Below, one piece after another: positions 17,221-26,897 of a stretch of 64,000 bases of DNA. Made by a program: the position numbers and the translations under genes. The notes beneath the pieces are model-generated. The model was not told the DNA's origin and searched no databases. It saw nothing but the letters and a program-made list of their open reading frames with translations. This DNA is from Clostridia bacterium (GTDB taxonomy: Bacteria > Bacillota > Clostridia > Lachnospirales > Lachnospiraceae), in NCBI GenBank assembly GCA_910574255.1, contig CAJTAK010000001.1, forward strand, positions 333,779 through 397,778, read 5' to 3'. Every line of letters starts with the position of its first letter. The stretch's first letter is position 1.

Positions 17221-18678
17221 ATGAATCAGTTATCTAAGCTGTGCGGGCGCGGACTGCGTTATGTCAGGCAGTACGGGCCCGCACAATTATATTATAAAAT
17301 AAAAGAACGTAGGGAGCGGAATCAGGCAGAAGCAGGCTACGAGGCATGGCTTAAGGAACGTCTGGAGGAGGAAAAGGCAACTGTGAAGGAGGCAGAAGAA
17401 CTGTCGAAAAAAGGCCCCCTTATCAGTGTGCTGGTGCCAGCCTATGAGACACCGCCCCTTTTTCTGCGTCAGATGATTGAATCCGTGCTGGAGCAGAGCT
17501 ATGGAAATCTGGAGCTTTGTATTGCTGACGGCAGTCCGTCTGACCAGGTGAGGCAGATTGCAGAGGAATATGCAGGGAAGGATTCACGGCTGCACTATGA
17601 AAAACTGAATCAGAACCTTGGGATTTCCGAGAATACCAATGCAGCTCTTTCTATGGCAAAGGGGGACTATATAGGCCTCCTTGATCATGATGATCTGCTC
17701 CTGCCCGGAGCTCTTTATGAAGTGGCAGGGATCCTTTATAAAGCAGGGGGCGCTGATGCAGTTTATACAGACGAGGATAAGGTAAATATGGATCTTACCC
17801 ATCATTTCCAACCTCATTTTAAGCCTGATTTTAACTCGGAATATTTGCTTAGCAACAATTATATCTGCCATTTTTTCGTGGTGAAACGAGAACTGGCCCA
17901 AAGGGTCGGAGGGTTTAGGGAAGCGTTTGACGGGGCTCAGGATTATGATTTTATCCTGCGCTGTACAGAACGGGCAGAGAGAGTTCTGCATATTCCCAAG
18001 GTGCTCTATTCATGGCGCTGCCATGAGGCTTCCACAGCGGCCAATCCGGAGAGCAAGCTCTATGCCTATGAAGCAGGAAAACAGGCGGTTGCGGCCCATC
18101 TGAAACGTATGGGAATTCGGGGAGAAGTACTGAGTACATCCAATTATGGATTCCATCGGATCCGCTTTCACTGGGAAGATCCGAAAATCTTAATAAAATC
18201 TTTTGCAAATTTAAATGGACAAATGGGTGTAAAAGTTGTATATTATGATAAAGCATGTAACAATTCTGTAACAATTCCTCAGAATAGTGATTATGTGCTT
18301 TTTGCGCATGTCCGGAATGCAGGACTGTCGGAAGGGTTTCTGGAAGAGCTTTGCGCCTGCTGTGAACGCCCGAAGGTCGGCATTGCCTGTGCAAGGGTGT
18401 ATGACAAAAAGAAACGGCTTACTTCGGATATTTGTATGGAGGGTGTTAAGGATTCCTTTGGAGGAAGTATGCAGGGGCTTAAAGAGGGCTGTACCGGATA
18501 TTTTCATCGGGCAGTGCTGCATCAGGAGCTGGTATCTCCCACAGACTGTTTTCTGGTGAAAGGGAAGCTTTTGAGGGGAGTGGATCACCTTACTGTGGAG
18601 GAGCTCTGTACACACATTACAAAACAAGGGTATCGGATTGTCTACAATCCGTGGGCGGTAGTTTATGAAAGCAGATAG
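17221..18678 (+). CDS. GT2 glycosyltransferase
   Basis: 485 residues from the ATG at 17221, which has AGGAG upstream; the open frame reaches back into the DUF4956 gene but that part is unlikely to be translated. A short helical N-terminus is followed by ISVLVPAYETPPLFL, then LLDHDDLL and YTDEDKV, the two acidic clusters typical for GT2 enzymes of rhamnan and O-antigen clusters, and AFDGAQDYDFILR. The C-terminal 150 residues form a second region resembling another half-domain. Overlaps the next GT2 gene by 14 bases. Probably adds a sugar to the lipid-linked chain in the cytoplasm; the sugar is unknown. Confidence 0.88.
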   Translation: MNQLSKLCGRGLRYVRQYGPAQLYYKIKERRERNQAEAGYEAWLKERLEEEKATVKEAEELSKKGPLISVLVPAYETPPLFLRQMIESVLEQSYGNLELCIADGSPSDQVRQIAEEYAGKDSRLHYEKLNQNLGISENTNAALSMAKGDYIGLLDHDDLLLPGALYEVAGILYKAGGADAVYTDEDKVNMDLTHHFQPHFKPDFNSEYLLSNNYICHFFVVKRELAQRVGGFREAFDGAQDYDFILRCTERAERVLHIPKVLYSWRCHEASTAANPESKLYAYEAGKQAVAAHLKRMGIRGEVLSTSNYGFHRIRFHWEDPKILIKSFANLNGQMGVKVVYYDKACNNSVTIPQNSDYVLFAHVRNAGLSEGFLEELCACCERPKVGIACARVYDKKKRLTSDICMEGVKDSFGGSMQGLKEGCTGYFHRAVLHQELVSPTDCFLVKGKLLRGVDHLTVEELCTHITKQGYRIVYNPWAVVYESR

Positions 18679-19624
18679 CAGGGTATCTGTGGTGGTGCCT
18701 AATTATAATGGAATAGCATTTGTGGAAAACTGTTTGAAGGCGCTTATTCAGGATGCGCCGAAGGCAGAGATTCTGGTGGTTGACAATGGCTCCACCGATG
18801 GAAGCCGGGAGCTGGTCATAGAGAAGTTTCCCCAGGTACGAGTGATTGCGTTAGGGGAAAATTTTGGCTTTTGCAAGGCATCCAATGTAGGAATGCAGAA
18901 AGCTTCATCTCCCTATGTGATTCTTTTGAACAATGATACAGAGGTGCTGCCGGGCTTTACTGAGGCCATGGTGTCAGCTTTACAGTTGGAATCCCGGGCT
19001 TTTTCTGCCGGAGCAAAAATGATTCAGCTTCACCATCCGAAAAAAATTGACGATGCTGGTAATTTTTACTGTGCTCTTGGCTGGGCTTTTGCGAGAGGAA
19101 AAGACAAGCCTGTGGAATACTATGAAAAGCCGGATGAGATCTTTGCAGCCTGCGGCGGTGCAGCGATCTACCGCAAGGCTTTGCTGGAACGGATAGGATA
19201 TCTGGACGAGTCTCACTTTGCTTACCTGGAGGATATCGATCTGGGATGGAGAGCTAAAATTGCAGGATGGAAGAATATCTATGAGCCGAGGGCAAAGGTT
19301 CTCCATGTGGGAAGCGGAACCAGCGGTTCCAGATATAATGAGTTCAAGGTACATTTAAGCTCCAGAAACAGCATTTATCTGGTCTATAAGAACATGCCGG
19401 CTCTTCAGTTTTTTTTGAATTTTCCTTTTATGCTGGCTGGCTTTGGGGTAAAATATCTGTTTTTTGTAAAAAAAGGTCTTGGAAAAACTTATCGAAAAGG
19501 CTTGAAAGAAGGGCTTTCCATGTGCCACAGGGAGAAGAAAGTAAAGTTTTGTTGGAAAAATCTTCCCCACTATGGTAAAATCCAGATAGAACTATGGATA
19601 AATATTGGGAAGAGATTTAGGTGA
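18665..19624 (+). CDS. GT2 glycosyltransferase (rhamnosyltransferase-like)
   Basis: 319 residues. The GT-A domain begins VSVVVPNYNGI and has VVDNGSTDGS, the LLNNDTEVLPG metal motif, and AYLEDIDLGWR in the acceptor half, a pattern common to rhamnosyltransferases of the RfbN/WbbL kind. The last 80 residues carry hydrophobic stretches (about 240-265) that may touch the membrane. The start overlaps the preceding gene, and the WcaJ-type gene begins 6 bases after its stop, so all three are one transcriptional unit. Sugar specificity is not predictable. Confidence 0.88.
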   Translation: MKADSRVSVVVPNYNGIAFVENCLKALIQDAPKAEILVVDNGSTDGSRELVIEKFPQVRVIALGENFGFCKASNVGMQKASSPYVILLNNDTEVLPGFTEAMVSALQLESRAFSAGAKMIQLHHPKKIDDAGNFYCALGWAFARGKDKPVEYYEKPDEIFAACGGAAIYRKALLERIGYLDESHFAYLEDIDLGWRAKIAGWKNIYEPRAKVLHVGSGTSGSRYNEFKVHLSSRNSIYLVYKNMPALQFFLNFPFMLAGFGVKYLFFVKKGLGKTYRKGLKEGLSMCHREKKVKFCWKNLPHYGKIQIELWINIGKRFR

Positions 19625-19630
19625 GAGAGA

Positions 19631-21040
19631 TTGATAAAGGATAACCAGCAGCACTTTAACCGGCTGCATGTGCTGATAGATGCCCTTGTGATTATAGCAT
19701 CTTATTTTCTGGCATGGGTGATACAGTTTCCGATTTTGCATAACACCACAGGACTTTTGTTCGGCCAGTATATGATTGTACTGTTCTTTCTGGTTCCTGT
19801 TTATCTGTTGCTGTATATGGCATTCAGCCTGTATACCACCAAGAGTGTCCGCAGAAAAAGGGTAGAGCTGGGCAAGATCGTAGAGGCCAATACCATAGGC
19901 CTGGTTCTGTTTTTAGCATTGATGTATCTCCTGCGAAGCGCTTCGGATGTTACGGATTACTATTCCAGAATGATGCTGCTTTATTTTTATGTAATCAACA
20001 TTCTTCTGGAGGGGCTGGTTCGCACTCTTATCCGACTTGTCCTTCAGCGGCTGCGCCGAAAAGGTTTCAATCAGAAGCATATGGTGCTGGTAGGTTACAG
20101 CCGGGCAACAGAAGAATATATTGATCGAATCAAGGCTAATCCGGAATGGGGCTATGAGATTATGGGTATTCTGGATGACAATGTAGAATGCGGCATGCGC
20201 TATCGAGGGGTTCAGGTATTTGGAAGGACGGAGGAGATAGAAGAACTGCTTTCCCGGACATCCCCTGATGAGATTGCGATCACTCTGGGACTAAGTGAGT
20301 ATTCTAAGCTGGAGCATATTGTGGCGGTTTGTGAGAAATCTGGTGTGCATACAAAATTTGTTCCGGATTATAATAATATTATACCTACACGGCCTTACAC
20401 AGAGGATTTGATGGGGCTGCCCGTGATTAATATCCGGCATGTTCCTTTAACCAACACCTTTAATGCAGTGGTGAAACGGACCATGGATATTGTGGGAGGT
20501 TTAGGGGCGATTATACTTTTTTCGCCTGTGATGCTGATAACAGCAATTGCAATTAAGGCTACTTCTCCAGGGCCGCTTATTTATGCCCAGGAAAGAGTCG
20601 GGCTTCATAATAAGACTTTTCGTATGTATAAGTTCCGCTCCATGGATGTCCAATCTCCAAAGAAGGAAAGGGGAGCATGGACAGTGCCGGATGATCCAAG
20701 AGTTACCGCAGTTGGAAAGGTGATTCGAAAGACAAGTATTGACGAGCTTCCGCAGCTTTTCAATATTTTGAAAGGTGATATGAGTCTGGTAGGGCCTCGG
20801 CCGGAACGCCCCTTTTTTGTGGAAAAGTTCCGGGAAGAGATTCCTAGATATATGATTAAACACCAGGTACGCCCGGGAATGACCGGGTGGGCTCAGGTCA
20901 ATGGCTATCGGGGAAATACCTCGATTCGGAAGCGCATTGAGTTCGATTTATATTATATCGAAAACTGGACGCCTGGGTTTGATATAAAAATTTTGTTTCT
21001 GACAATCTTTAAGGGCTTTGTGAATGAAAATGCCTATTAA
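19631..21040 (+). CDS. Undecaprenyl-phosphate sugar phosphotransferase, WcaJ/CpsE type
   Basis: 469 residues starting with TTG at 19631 behind AGGTGAGAG. Four N-terminal helices, a nucleotide-binding-like middle (MVLVGYSRATEEY, ILDD), then the catalytic PGT domain: KRTMDIVGG, YAQERVGLHNKTFRMYKFRS, SIDELPQLFN and GDMSLVGPRPERPFF, RPGMTGWAQV. It transfers hexose-1-phosphate from a UDP-sugar to undecaprenyl phosphate, the first membrane step in making the repeat unit. Its presence says the polysaccharide is assembled on undecaprenyl pyrophosphate. The LCP ligase gene follows at once. Glucose, galactose or a related sugar are all possible. Confidence 0.93.
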   Translation: MIKDNQQHFNRLHVLIDALVIIASYFLAWVIQFPILHNTTGLLFGQYMIVLFFLVPVYLLLYMAFSLYTTKSVRRKRVELGKIVEANTIGLVLFLALMYLLRSASDVTDYYSRMMLLYFYVINILLEGLVRTLIRLVLQRLRRKGFNQKHMVLVGYSRATEEYIDRIKANPEWGYEIMGILDDNVECGMRYRGVQVFGRTEEIEELLSRTSPDEIAITLGLSEYSKLEHIVAVCEKSGVHTKFVPDYNNIIPTRPYTEDLMGLPVINIRHVPLTNTFNAVVKRTMDIVGGLGAIILFSPVMLITAIAIKATSPGPLIYAQERVGLHNKTFRMYKFRSMDVQSPKKERGAWTVPDDPRVTAVGKVIRKTSIDELPQLFNILKGDMSLVGPRPERPFFVEKFREEIPRYMIKHQVRPGMTGWAQVNGYRGNTSIRKRIEFDLYYIENWTPGFDIKILFLTIFKGFVNENAY

Positions 21041-21066
21041 TGTCAGAAAGCAGAAAGGGTTATGAT

Positions 21067-22176
21067 ATGGCAGCCGATACAAAAGCAAGAAATAGGAGAG
21101 GGAGACAGGGGCATAAGCTGAGTAAAAAGCAGAAGAAGATTAGGAGAAGAAGAAAACTGATCGGAATACTGGCGGTGGAGTTGGTGCTTCTTTTGCTTTT
21201 GGGCGTGGGCGTCTGGGGACTTGGAAAGCTGGATAAGTTTCAGGACCTGGGCGTGGATGCGGACAAAGTAGAGATGAATGATATGGAGGACGCTACAGAA
21301 GAGGTATTGAAGGGTTATACCAATATTGCACTTTTTGGAATTGATACCCGAACTATGGGCGATCTGGGTGCCGGGAACCGGAGCGATACCATCATTATTG
21401 CCAGTATCAATAATGAGACCAAGGAGGTAAGACTGGCCTCTATATTCCGGGATACTTATCTGAACCGGGCCGATGATACTTATGGAAAATGCAATGCTGC
21501 TTATAAAGCAGGAGGCCCTAATCAGGCTATGGCTATGCTGAATACCAATCTGGATCTGAATATTAAATATTTTGTCAGTGTGGATTTCCTGGCTTTGATC
21601 AAGACCATTGATTTACTGGGCGGCGTTGATATAGACGTGCAGGATAATGAGTGGGAATGGATCAACAACTATATGTATGAGACTACAGCAGTGACAGGAG
21701 AATTTGGTGTCTTTGTAGAAGGGCCGGGGCTTCAGACCCTGAGCGGCCTTCAGGCTACTTCTTATTGCCGAATCCGTGCGGTGGGAAATGACTTTGGCCG
21801 GACGGAACGCCAGCGGACGGTTATTACAGAGATTGCACGGAAGGCTAAGTCCGCAAGTCTTGGAACCATCAACCAGATTATTGACGAGGTATTTCCGCTG
21901 ATTGCCACCAACATTCCCAAGGCGGAGATGATAAAGATGGCAGCCAGCATGATGTCTTATGAAATTGGAGAGACAGGAGGCTTCCCCACTCTGCGAGAGA
22001 ATGTGAAGATCAACGGTGCTGACATTGTGGCGCCTGCGGATTTGGAAGCGAATGTCAGAGAGCTGCATAAGTTTCTCTTTAACGAGGAGGACTATTATCC
22101 CTCCCCGACAGTAATCCAGTTTAATGATGAGATATCCAGTCAAACAGGCGTGTACGCCAAGGAAAGCGGCACGTAA
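21067..22176 (+). CDS. LytR-CpsA-Psr (LCP) family protein
   Basis: About 369 residues. The ATG at 21067 has AAAGGG seven bases before it; an earlier ATG at 21040 has none. A strongly basic cytoplasmic head (GRQGHKLSKKQKKIRRRRK) precedes one membrane helix, then an extracellular LCP domain: NIALFGIDTRT, GNRSDTIIIASIN, LASIFRDTYL, LLGGVDIDVQ and RTERQRTVITEIA with the conserved Arg residues that hold the lipid pyrophosphate. LCP enzymes transfer undecaprenyl-linked glycans to peptidoglycan, so this gene is the likely final step of the locus. A terminator hairpin follows the stop codon. Confidence 0.93.
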   Translation: MAADTKARNRRGRQGHKLSKKQKKIRRRRKLIGILAVELVLLLLLGVGVWGLGKLDKFQDLGVDADKVEMNDMEDATEEVLKGYTNIALFGIDTRTMGDLGAGNRSDTIIIASINNETKEVRLASIFRDTYLNRADDTYGKCNAAYKAGGPNQAMAMLNTNLDLNIKYFVSVDFLALIKTIDLLGGVDIDVQDNEWEWINNYMYETTAVTGEFGVFVEGPGLQTLSGLQATSYCRIRAVGNDFGRTERQRTVITEIARKAKSASLGTINQIIDEVFPLIATNIPKAEMIKMAASMMSYEIGETGGFPTLRENVKINGADIVAPADLEANVRELHKFLFNEEDYYPSPTVIQFNDEISSQTGVYAKESGT

Positions 22177-22188
22177 AGCAGAAACCGA

Positions 22189-22222
22189 ATGGACGGGGAA
22201 GTCAAAGCCTCGTCCATTTTTT
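22189..22222 (+). terminator. Intrinsic terminator after the LCP gene
   Basis: atggacg (22189-22195) pairs with cgtccat (22211-22217), with two or three further pairs inside, and a run of T follows. It lies between the LCP stop and the start of the next GT2 gene, so it may limit expression of that gene. Confidence 0.8.
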
Positions 22223-22248
22223 CAGGAATGCTTTGGAGAGAACAGTAC

Positions 22249-23163
22249 ATGAGGATAGATGTGATTATACCAACCTTTCATCCGGGGAAGGAGTTTTTAG
22301 AGCTTTTGAAAAGGCTGGAATCCCAGACACAGAACATTCATAAAATAGTGGTTATGAATACCAGAACAGGAGCCTTCCCGGAGGGGCTGACAGAGTATTA
22401 TGACAATGTGGAGGTTTATCATCTGGATCGGTCGGAGTTTGATCATGGAGGCACGCGAAATGCCGGTGCGGGGCATACAGATGCGGAATATCTTCTGTTT
22501 ATGACCCAGGATGCTATGCCGGCAGATGAATATTTGGTAGAACGGCTGGCAGAGATGTTTGCAAATCCACAAGTAAAGGCCGCCTATGCCAGACAGCTTC
22601 CAAGGAAGGAATGCAGGGAGCTGGAACGGTATATGCGCAGCTTTAATTATCCGGAGGAAAGCCGGATTCAGACAAAGTCAGATCTGAAAACACTTGGAAT
22701 CAAGGCCTTTTTCTGCTCCAATGTATGTGCGATGTATGAACGGGAGACTTTTTTAAAGCAAGGAGGCTTTATAAATCATACGATCTTTAATGAGGATATG
22801 ATTTATGCAGGGGGACTTATAAAAAACGATTACGGGATTGCGTACGTTGCGGAGGCAAGGGTGATTCATTCTCATAATTACAGCGGGATCAAGCAATTTA
22901 AGCGGAACTTTGATCTGGCTGTCTCTCAAACGGAGCATCCGGAGGTGTTTGGGGGGGTTGTTTCGGAACAAGAAGGGATTCGGCTGGTGAAGCAGACAGC
23001 AGTCCATTGCTTGAAGATTAGAAAGCCCTGGCTGATATTTAGTCTTGTGTTTTTCAGCGGATGCAAGTATATTGGTTATAAGCTGGGAAGAAATTATCAA
23101 AGGCTTCCCGGATGGCTGGTACAGCGGTGTACGATGAACAGGGAGTATTGGAACTTGAAATAG
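22249..23163 (+). CDS. GT2 glycosyltransferase (rhamnosyltransferase-like)
   Basis: 304 residues from the ATG at 22249, preceded by GGAGAG. The frame is open earlier across the terminator, but the domain starts at MRIDVIIPTFHPG. GT2 landmarks: EFDHGGTRNAG, LFMTQDAMPAD (metal-binding DxD variant, Q-D), KAFFCSNVCAMYERE and NEDMIYAGG. This set is typical of rhamnosyltransferases of the WsaF/RfbF style. A C-terminal hydrophobic stretch suggests membrane contact. It is the last gene of the glycan locus and is separated from glmS by 118 bases holding a large hairpin. Confidence 0.88.
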   Translation: MRIDVIIPTFHPGKEFLELLKRLESQTQNIHKIVVMNTRTGAFPEGLTEYYDNVEVYHLDRSEFDHGGTRNAGAGHTDAEYLLFMTQDAMPADEYLVERLAEMFANPQVKAAYARQLPRKECRELERYMRSFNYPEESRIQTKSDLKTLGIKAFFCSNVCAMYERETFLKQGGFINHTIFNEDMIYAGGLIKNDYGIAYVAEARVIHSHNYSGIKQFKRNFDLAVSQTEHPEVFGGVVSEQEGIRLVKQTAVHCLKIRKPWLIFSLVFFSGCKYIGYKLGRNYQRLPGWLVQRCTMNREYWNLK

Positions 23164-23260
23164 CAGTACTTTGACAGTGCACAGAAGAATTTCCAGGCAC
23201 ATGTTTTTGTGACAGGAAGTTCTTCTAATAGAGGGTGTGCTGTAAAAGTACTGCGGAACT
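23163..23260 (+). promoter_or_regulatory. Large hairpin and GGAACT leader upstream of glmS
   Basis: gcagtactttgacagtgcac (23163-23182) pairs with gtgtgctgtaaaagtactgc (23235-23254) with few mismatches, giving a stem of about 20 pairs, followed directly by GGAACT (23255-23260) and then TAGGAGG before the glmS ATG. No glmS-ribozyme core is recognisable here. The hairpin plus GGAACT plus ribosome-site arrangement recurs three more times in the window, which suggests a shared regulatory leader or a repeat family. Confidence 0.55.
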
Positions 23261-23281
23261 TGAAATAGGAGGATTTTATCT

Positions 23282-25108
23282 ATGTGTGGAATTGTTGGTT
23301 ACATTGGAAGTGAACAGGCGGCACCTATTTTGCTGGATGGATTGTCCAAGCTGGAATATCGCGGCTATGATTCGGCAGGGGTTGCCATCTATAATGGAGA
23401 TGAGATCAAGGTAGTTAAGGCCAAGGGACGTCTGAAAGTTTTAAGCGAAATGACTCATGATGGTACTGCTTTGCCCGGAATTGCCGGAATCGGTCATACC
23501 CGGTGGGCAACTCATGGCGCTCCCTCGGATACCAACGCCCATCCTCATTACAATCAGGATGAATCCATAGTGGTGGTACATAATGGAATTATAGAGAATT
23601 ATTTAAAGCTGAAAAAAAAGCTGGAAAGCCGGGGGTATACGTTCCGCTCCGATACAGACACAGAGGTAGTTGCCCATCTTCTGGATTACTATTACAATGG
23701 AGATCCTCTGGAAGCAATCGGAAAGCTGATGCATCGGGTGGAAGGCTCCTATGCTTTTGGCATTCTTTTTGCAGATCATCCGGGAGAAATCTATGCAGCC
23801 CGTAAGGACAGTCCGCTGATTGTAGGCTCTTCCGAAAGCGGAAATCTCATTGCTTCGGATGTTCCGGCGGTTCTGCGCTACACAAGAAGCGTTTATTATA
23901 TTCAAAATCAGGAGATCGCTAAGCTGACTGCGGATTCCATGACCTTTTATAATATTGACGAGGAAGAGATAGAGAAGGAGCCTGTGACCATTGAATGGGA
24001 TATCAATGCGGCAGAAAAGGGCGGCTATGAGCATTTCATGCTGAAGGAGATCTACGAACAGCCGGGGGCTGTGCGTGATACCTTCAGTCCCCGTCTAAAG
24101 GATGGAAAGATTGTGATCGAAGAATTGGGTATGACGGACGAAGAGCTTCAGGCAGTAAAAAAACTCTGTATTGTAGCCTGCGGCTCTGCCTACCATACAG
24201 GCATGACCTGTAAATATGTCTTTGAAGGTCTGGCCCGGATTCCTGTAGAAGTAGATTTGGCCAGTGAGTTTCGTTACCGCAACCCTATTTTGGAGGAAGG
24301 AACGCTGGTAGTGATTATCAGCCAATCAGGAGAAACAGCAGACTCTCTGGCAGCGCTTCGGGAGGCAAAGGTCAAAGGAAGACCGGTGCTTGCCATTGTA
24401 AATGTGGTGGGAAGTTCTATTGCAAGGGAAGCAGACAATGTAATGTACACCTGGGCAGGTCCGGAGATTGCCGTTGCCACTACAAAGGCTTACAGCACGC
24501 AGCTCATTGCACAGTACCTTTTGGCCATGAAGCTGGCTCAGGTGCGCGGTACAGTGGATGAGAAGACACTTGGGGAGATGCTGGCGGATTTGGAGCGTCT
24601 TCCGGCGCAGATAGAGCTGCTTTTGGGAAATAAGGAGCGGATTCAGAGGTTTGCCAATCGGTATCTGGCAGCAAAGGATGTGTTCTTTATTGGCCGGGGA
24701 CTTGATTATGCTATTTCTATGGAGGGCTCTTTAAAGCTAAAAGAGACTTCCTATATCCATTCTGAGGCTTATGCAGCAGGGGAGTTAAAGCATGGAACCA
24801 TTTCTCTTATTGAAGAGGGAACGCTTGTGGCGGCTGTAGCAACGCAGGATCAGCTTTTGGCGAAAATGATCAGTAATATTGTAGAGGTACGTACCCGCGG
24901 CGCATTCGTTATGGCAGTTACCAATGTGGGGAATGTGGAGATAGAGAAAAATGCAGATTATGTGATTTATATCCCAAGGACGAATCCTTACTTTGCCAAT
25001 TCTCTGGCAATTATTCCGCTGCAGCTTTTTGCTTATTATATTTCCATTGGCCGGGGCTGTGATGTTGATAAGCCGCGGAATCTGGCAAAATCAGTGACTG
25101 TTGAGTAA
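23282..25108 (+). CDS. glmS: Glutamine-fructose-6-phosphate aminotransferase
   Basis: 608 residues, normal length. The N-terminal glutaminase starts MCGIVGYIG with Cys2 as nucleophile, and has GHTRWATHG and EYRGYDSAG; the C-terminal half has two SIS domains (CGSAYHTG, ISQSGETADSL, CGSAYHTG-type phosphate loops, SYIHSEAYAAGELKHG) and ends DVDKPRNLAKSVTVE as in all GlmS. It makes glucosamine-6-phosphate from fructose-6-phosphate and glutamine, the entry into UDP-GlcNAc for peptidoglycan and glycan synthesis. AGGAGG lies before the ATG. It begins a new unit with the pyr genes 40 bases downstream. Confidence 0.98.
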   Translation: MCGIVGYIGSEQAAPILLDGLSKLEYRGYDSAGVAIYNGDEIKVVKAKGRLKVLSEMTHDGTALPGIAGIGHTRWATHGAPSDTNAHPHYNQDESIVVVHNGIIENYLKLKKKLESRGYTFRSDTDTEVVAHLLDYYYNGDPLEAIGKLMHRVEGSYAFGILFADHPGEIYAARKDSPLIVGSSESGNLIASDVPAVLRYTRSVYYIQNQEIAKLTADSMTFYNIDEEEIEKEPVTIEWDINAAEKGGYEHFMLKEIYEQPGAVRDTFSPRLKDGKIVIEELGMTDEELQAVKKLCIVACGSAYHTGMTCKYVFEGLARIPVEVDLASEFRYRNPILEEGTLVVIISQSGETADSLAALREAKVKGRPVLAIVNVVGSSIAREADNVMYTWAGPEIAVATTKAYSTQLIAQYLLAMKLAQVRGTVDEKTLGEMLADLERLPAQIELLLGNKERIQRFANRYLAAKDVFFIGRGLDYAISMEGSLKLKETSYIHSEAYAAGELKHGTISLIEEGTLVAAVATQDQLLAKMISNIVEVRTRGAFVMAVTNVGNVEIEKNADYVIYIPRTNPYFANSLAIIPLQLFAYYISIGRGCDVDKPRNLAKSVTVE

Positions 25109-25148
25109 TACAAAAATATATATCAATATAAGATAAGGGAGAGATACC

Positions 25149-26075
25149 ATGATTAACAAACTTATTGCAAAGATTCAAAAAACAAAAGCTCCTATTGTAA
25201 TCGGTTTGGATCCGATGCTGAACTATGTTCCGGAGCATATACAGAAAAAAGCGTTTGCGGAATATGGGGAAACCCTTGCAGGAGCGGCGGAGGCTATCTG
25301 GCAGTTTAACAAGGAAATTGTGGATAAGACCTGGGATTTGGTTCCGGCAGTAAAGCCGCAGATTGCCATGTATGAGCAGTTTGGCATCGAGGGTCTGAAG
25401 GCATATCAGAAGACGGTGGATTACTGCCATGCAAAGGATCTGGTGGTTATCGGTGACATTAAGCGAGGGGACATTGGCTCAACCTCCGCAGCCTACGCAG
25501 CAGGACACCTGGGAAAAATTCAGGTAGGAAGCAAATGCTATACGGCCTTTCATGAAGACTTTGCGACGGTGAATCCCTATCTGGGCAGCGATGGCATAAA
25601 GCCCTTTATAGAGGTGTGTCAGGAGGAAAATAAGGGAATCTTTGTTTTGGTGAAGACCTCTAATCCGTCCAGCGGAGAGTTTCAGGATCGCCTGATTGAC
25701 GGCCGCCCCCTTTATGAGCATGTAGGAGAAAAGGTAGCCCAGTGGGGGGAAGAGCACATGGGAGACAGCTATAGCTATATTGGAGCTGTTGTGGGAGCTA
25801 CTTATCCGGAAATGGGAAAGATTTTGAGAAAGCTAATGCCAAAGACCTTTATTCTGGTGCCGGGTTACGGTGCCCAGGGAGGAACGGCAAAGGATCTGGT
25901 TCATTTCTTTAATCCGGACGGACTGGGAGCTATTGTAAATTCTTCACGGGGAATTATTGCAGCATATAAGCAGGAGAAATATGCTTCCTTTGGCCCGGAG
26001 CATTTTGCAGATGCTTCCAGAGCGGCAGTGGAGGATATGACGGCAGATATTCGTCAGGCGTTGGAGACGAGGTAG
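25149..26075 (+). CDS. pyrF: Orotidine 5'-phosphate decarboxylase, type 2
   Basis: 308 residues, the length of the type 2 OMP decarboxylases (the common type is about 240). The substrate and catalytic signature DIKRGDIG is at 103-110, and GLDPML at 19-24 holds the first conserved Asp. VPGYGAQGG (phosphate loop) and SSRGI are near the C-terminus. It converts OMP to UMP, the last step of pyrimidine synthesis. pyrK follows after 23 bases, so the three pyr genes here form one unit. The ATG at 25149 has GGGAGAG before it. Confidence 0.96.
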   Translation: MINKLIAKIQKTKAPIVIGLDPMLNYVPEHIQKKAFAEYGETLAGAAEAIWQFNKEIVDKTWDLVPAVKPQIAMYEQFGIEGLKAYQKTVDYCHAKDLVVIGDIKRGDIGSTSAAYAAGHLGKIQVGSKCYTAFHEDFATVNPYLGSDGIKPFIEVCQEENKGIFVLVKTSNPSSGEFQDRLIDGRPLYEHVGEKVAQWGEEHMGDSYSYIGAVVGATYPEMGKILRKLMPKTFILVPGYGAQGGTAKDLVHFFNPDGLGAIVNSSRGIIAAYKQEKYASFGPEHFADASRAAVEDMTADIRQALETR

Positions 26076-26098
26076 AAAGTGGAATAGAGGGACTTAGT

Positions 26099-26869
26099 AT
26101 GAAGTACAGGGAAACGGCTGTAATTACGGAACAGCAGAAGATTGCCACGGATATCTACAGTATGTGGCTTCAGACAGAACGGATTGCAGGGGAGGCAGTT
26201 CCGGGACAGTTTCTTTCTGTCTATAGCAGGGATGAAAGCAGGATGCTTCCAAGACCCATCAGCATTTGCCAGGTAGATCAGAGGAGGGGAAGAATTCGTC
26301 TGGTATACCGGATAGCCGGAAAAGGAACGAAGGAATTTTCCGGTTATGGCACAGGGGATACCTTGGAGATTGTAGGTCCTTTGGGTAATGGTTTCCCTTT
26401 GGACAAGGGATATGAAAAGGTTCTTCTTATTGGCGGAGGAATCGGGATACCGCCCATGGTGGAGCTTTCTGAGAGATTGTCTGGGGAGAAGCTGATTGTA
26501 GTCGGCTATCGGAACAGCGAACTCTTTTTGAAGGAAGAACTGGAGAGAAATGGGGAACTATATCTGGCTTCTGAGGACGGGAGTGTGGGAACAAAAGGAA
26601 ATGTGCTGGATGCTATTCATGGGAAGAAGCTAAGCGGCCAGGCTATATTTGCCTGTGGTCCTACACCCATGCTGTGCGCGCTGAAGACTTATGCGGCAGA
26701 GCAGGGAATAGACTGCTATCTTTCCCTGGAGGAGCGCATGGCCTGCGGCGTGGGGGCATGTCTGGCTTGTGTATGTCATTCTATGGATATAGATGCTCAT
26801 ACCCATGTAAAGAATAAACGTATCTGTAAGGATGGTCCTGTATTTGCAGCAGGAGAGATCGAACTTTAA
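26099..26869 (+). CDS. pyrK: Dihydroorotate dehydrogenase B, electron transfer subunit
   Basis: 256 residues. Flavin-binding RPISIC (52-57), NAD-site GGGIGIPP (112-119), and a C-terminal [2Fe-2S] cluster with Cys at 216, 221, 224 and 243, all in the expected spacing. PyrK takes electrons from PyrD (dihydroorotate oxidation) and passes them through FAD and the iron-sulfur cluster to NAD. The next gene is pyrD, its obligate partner. The complex is cytoplasmic and typical of Firmicutes. Confidence 0.97.
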   Translation: MKYRETAVITEQQKIATDIYSMWLQTERIAGEAVPGQFLSVYSRDESRMLPRPISICQVDQRRGRIRLVYRIAGKGTKEFSGYGTGDTLEIVGPLGNGFPLDKGYEKVLLIGGGIGIPPMVELSERLSGEKLIVVGYRNSELFLKEELERNGELYLASEDGSVGTKGNVLDAIHGKKLSGQAIFACGPTPMLCALKTYAAEQGIDCYLSLEERMACGVGACLACVCHSMDIDAHTHVKNKRICKDGPVFAAGEIEL

Positions 26870-26897
26870 ACATGGGGCATGGAGGAAGGAAAAAGGT

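Noticed and set aside
23164-23281. Possible glmS ribozyme upstream of glmS.
   Set aside because: The region is only 118 bases and holds a simple hairpin; I do not see the conserved ribozyme core. The hairpin is reported as a leader instead.
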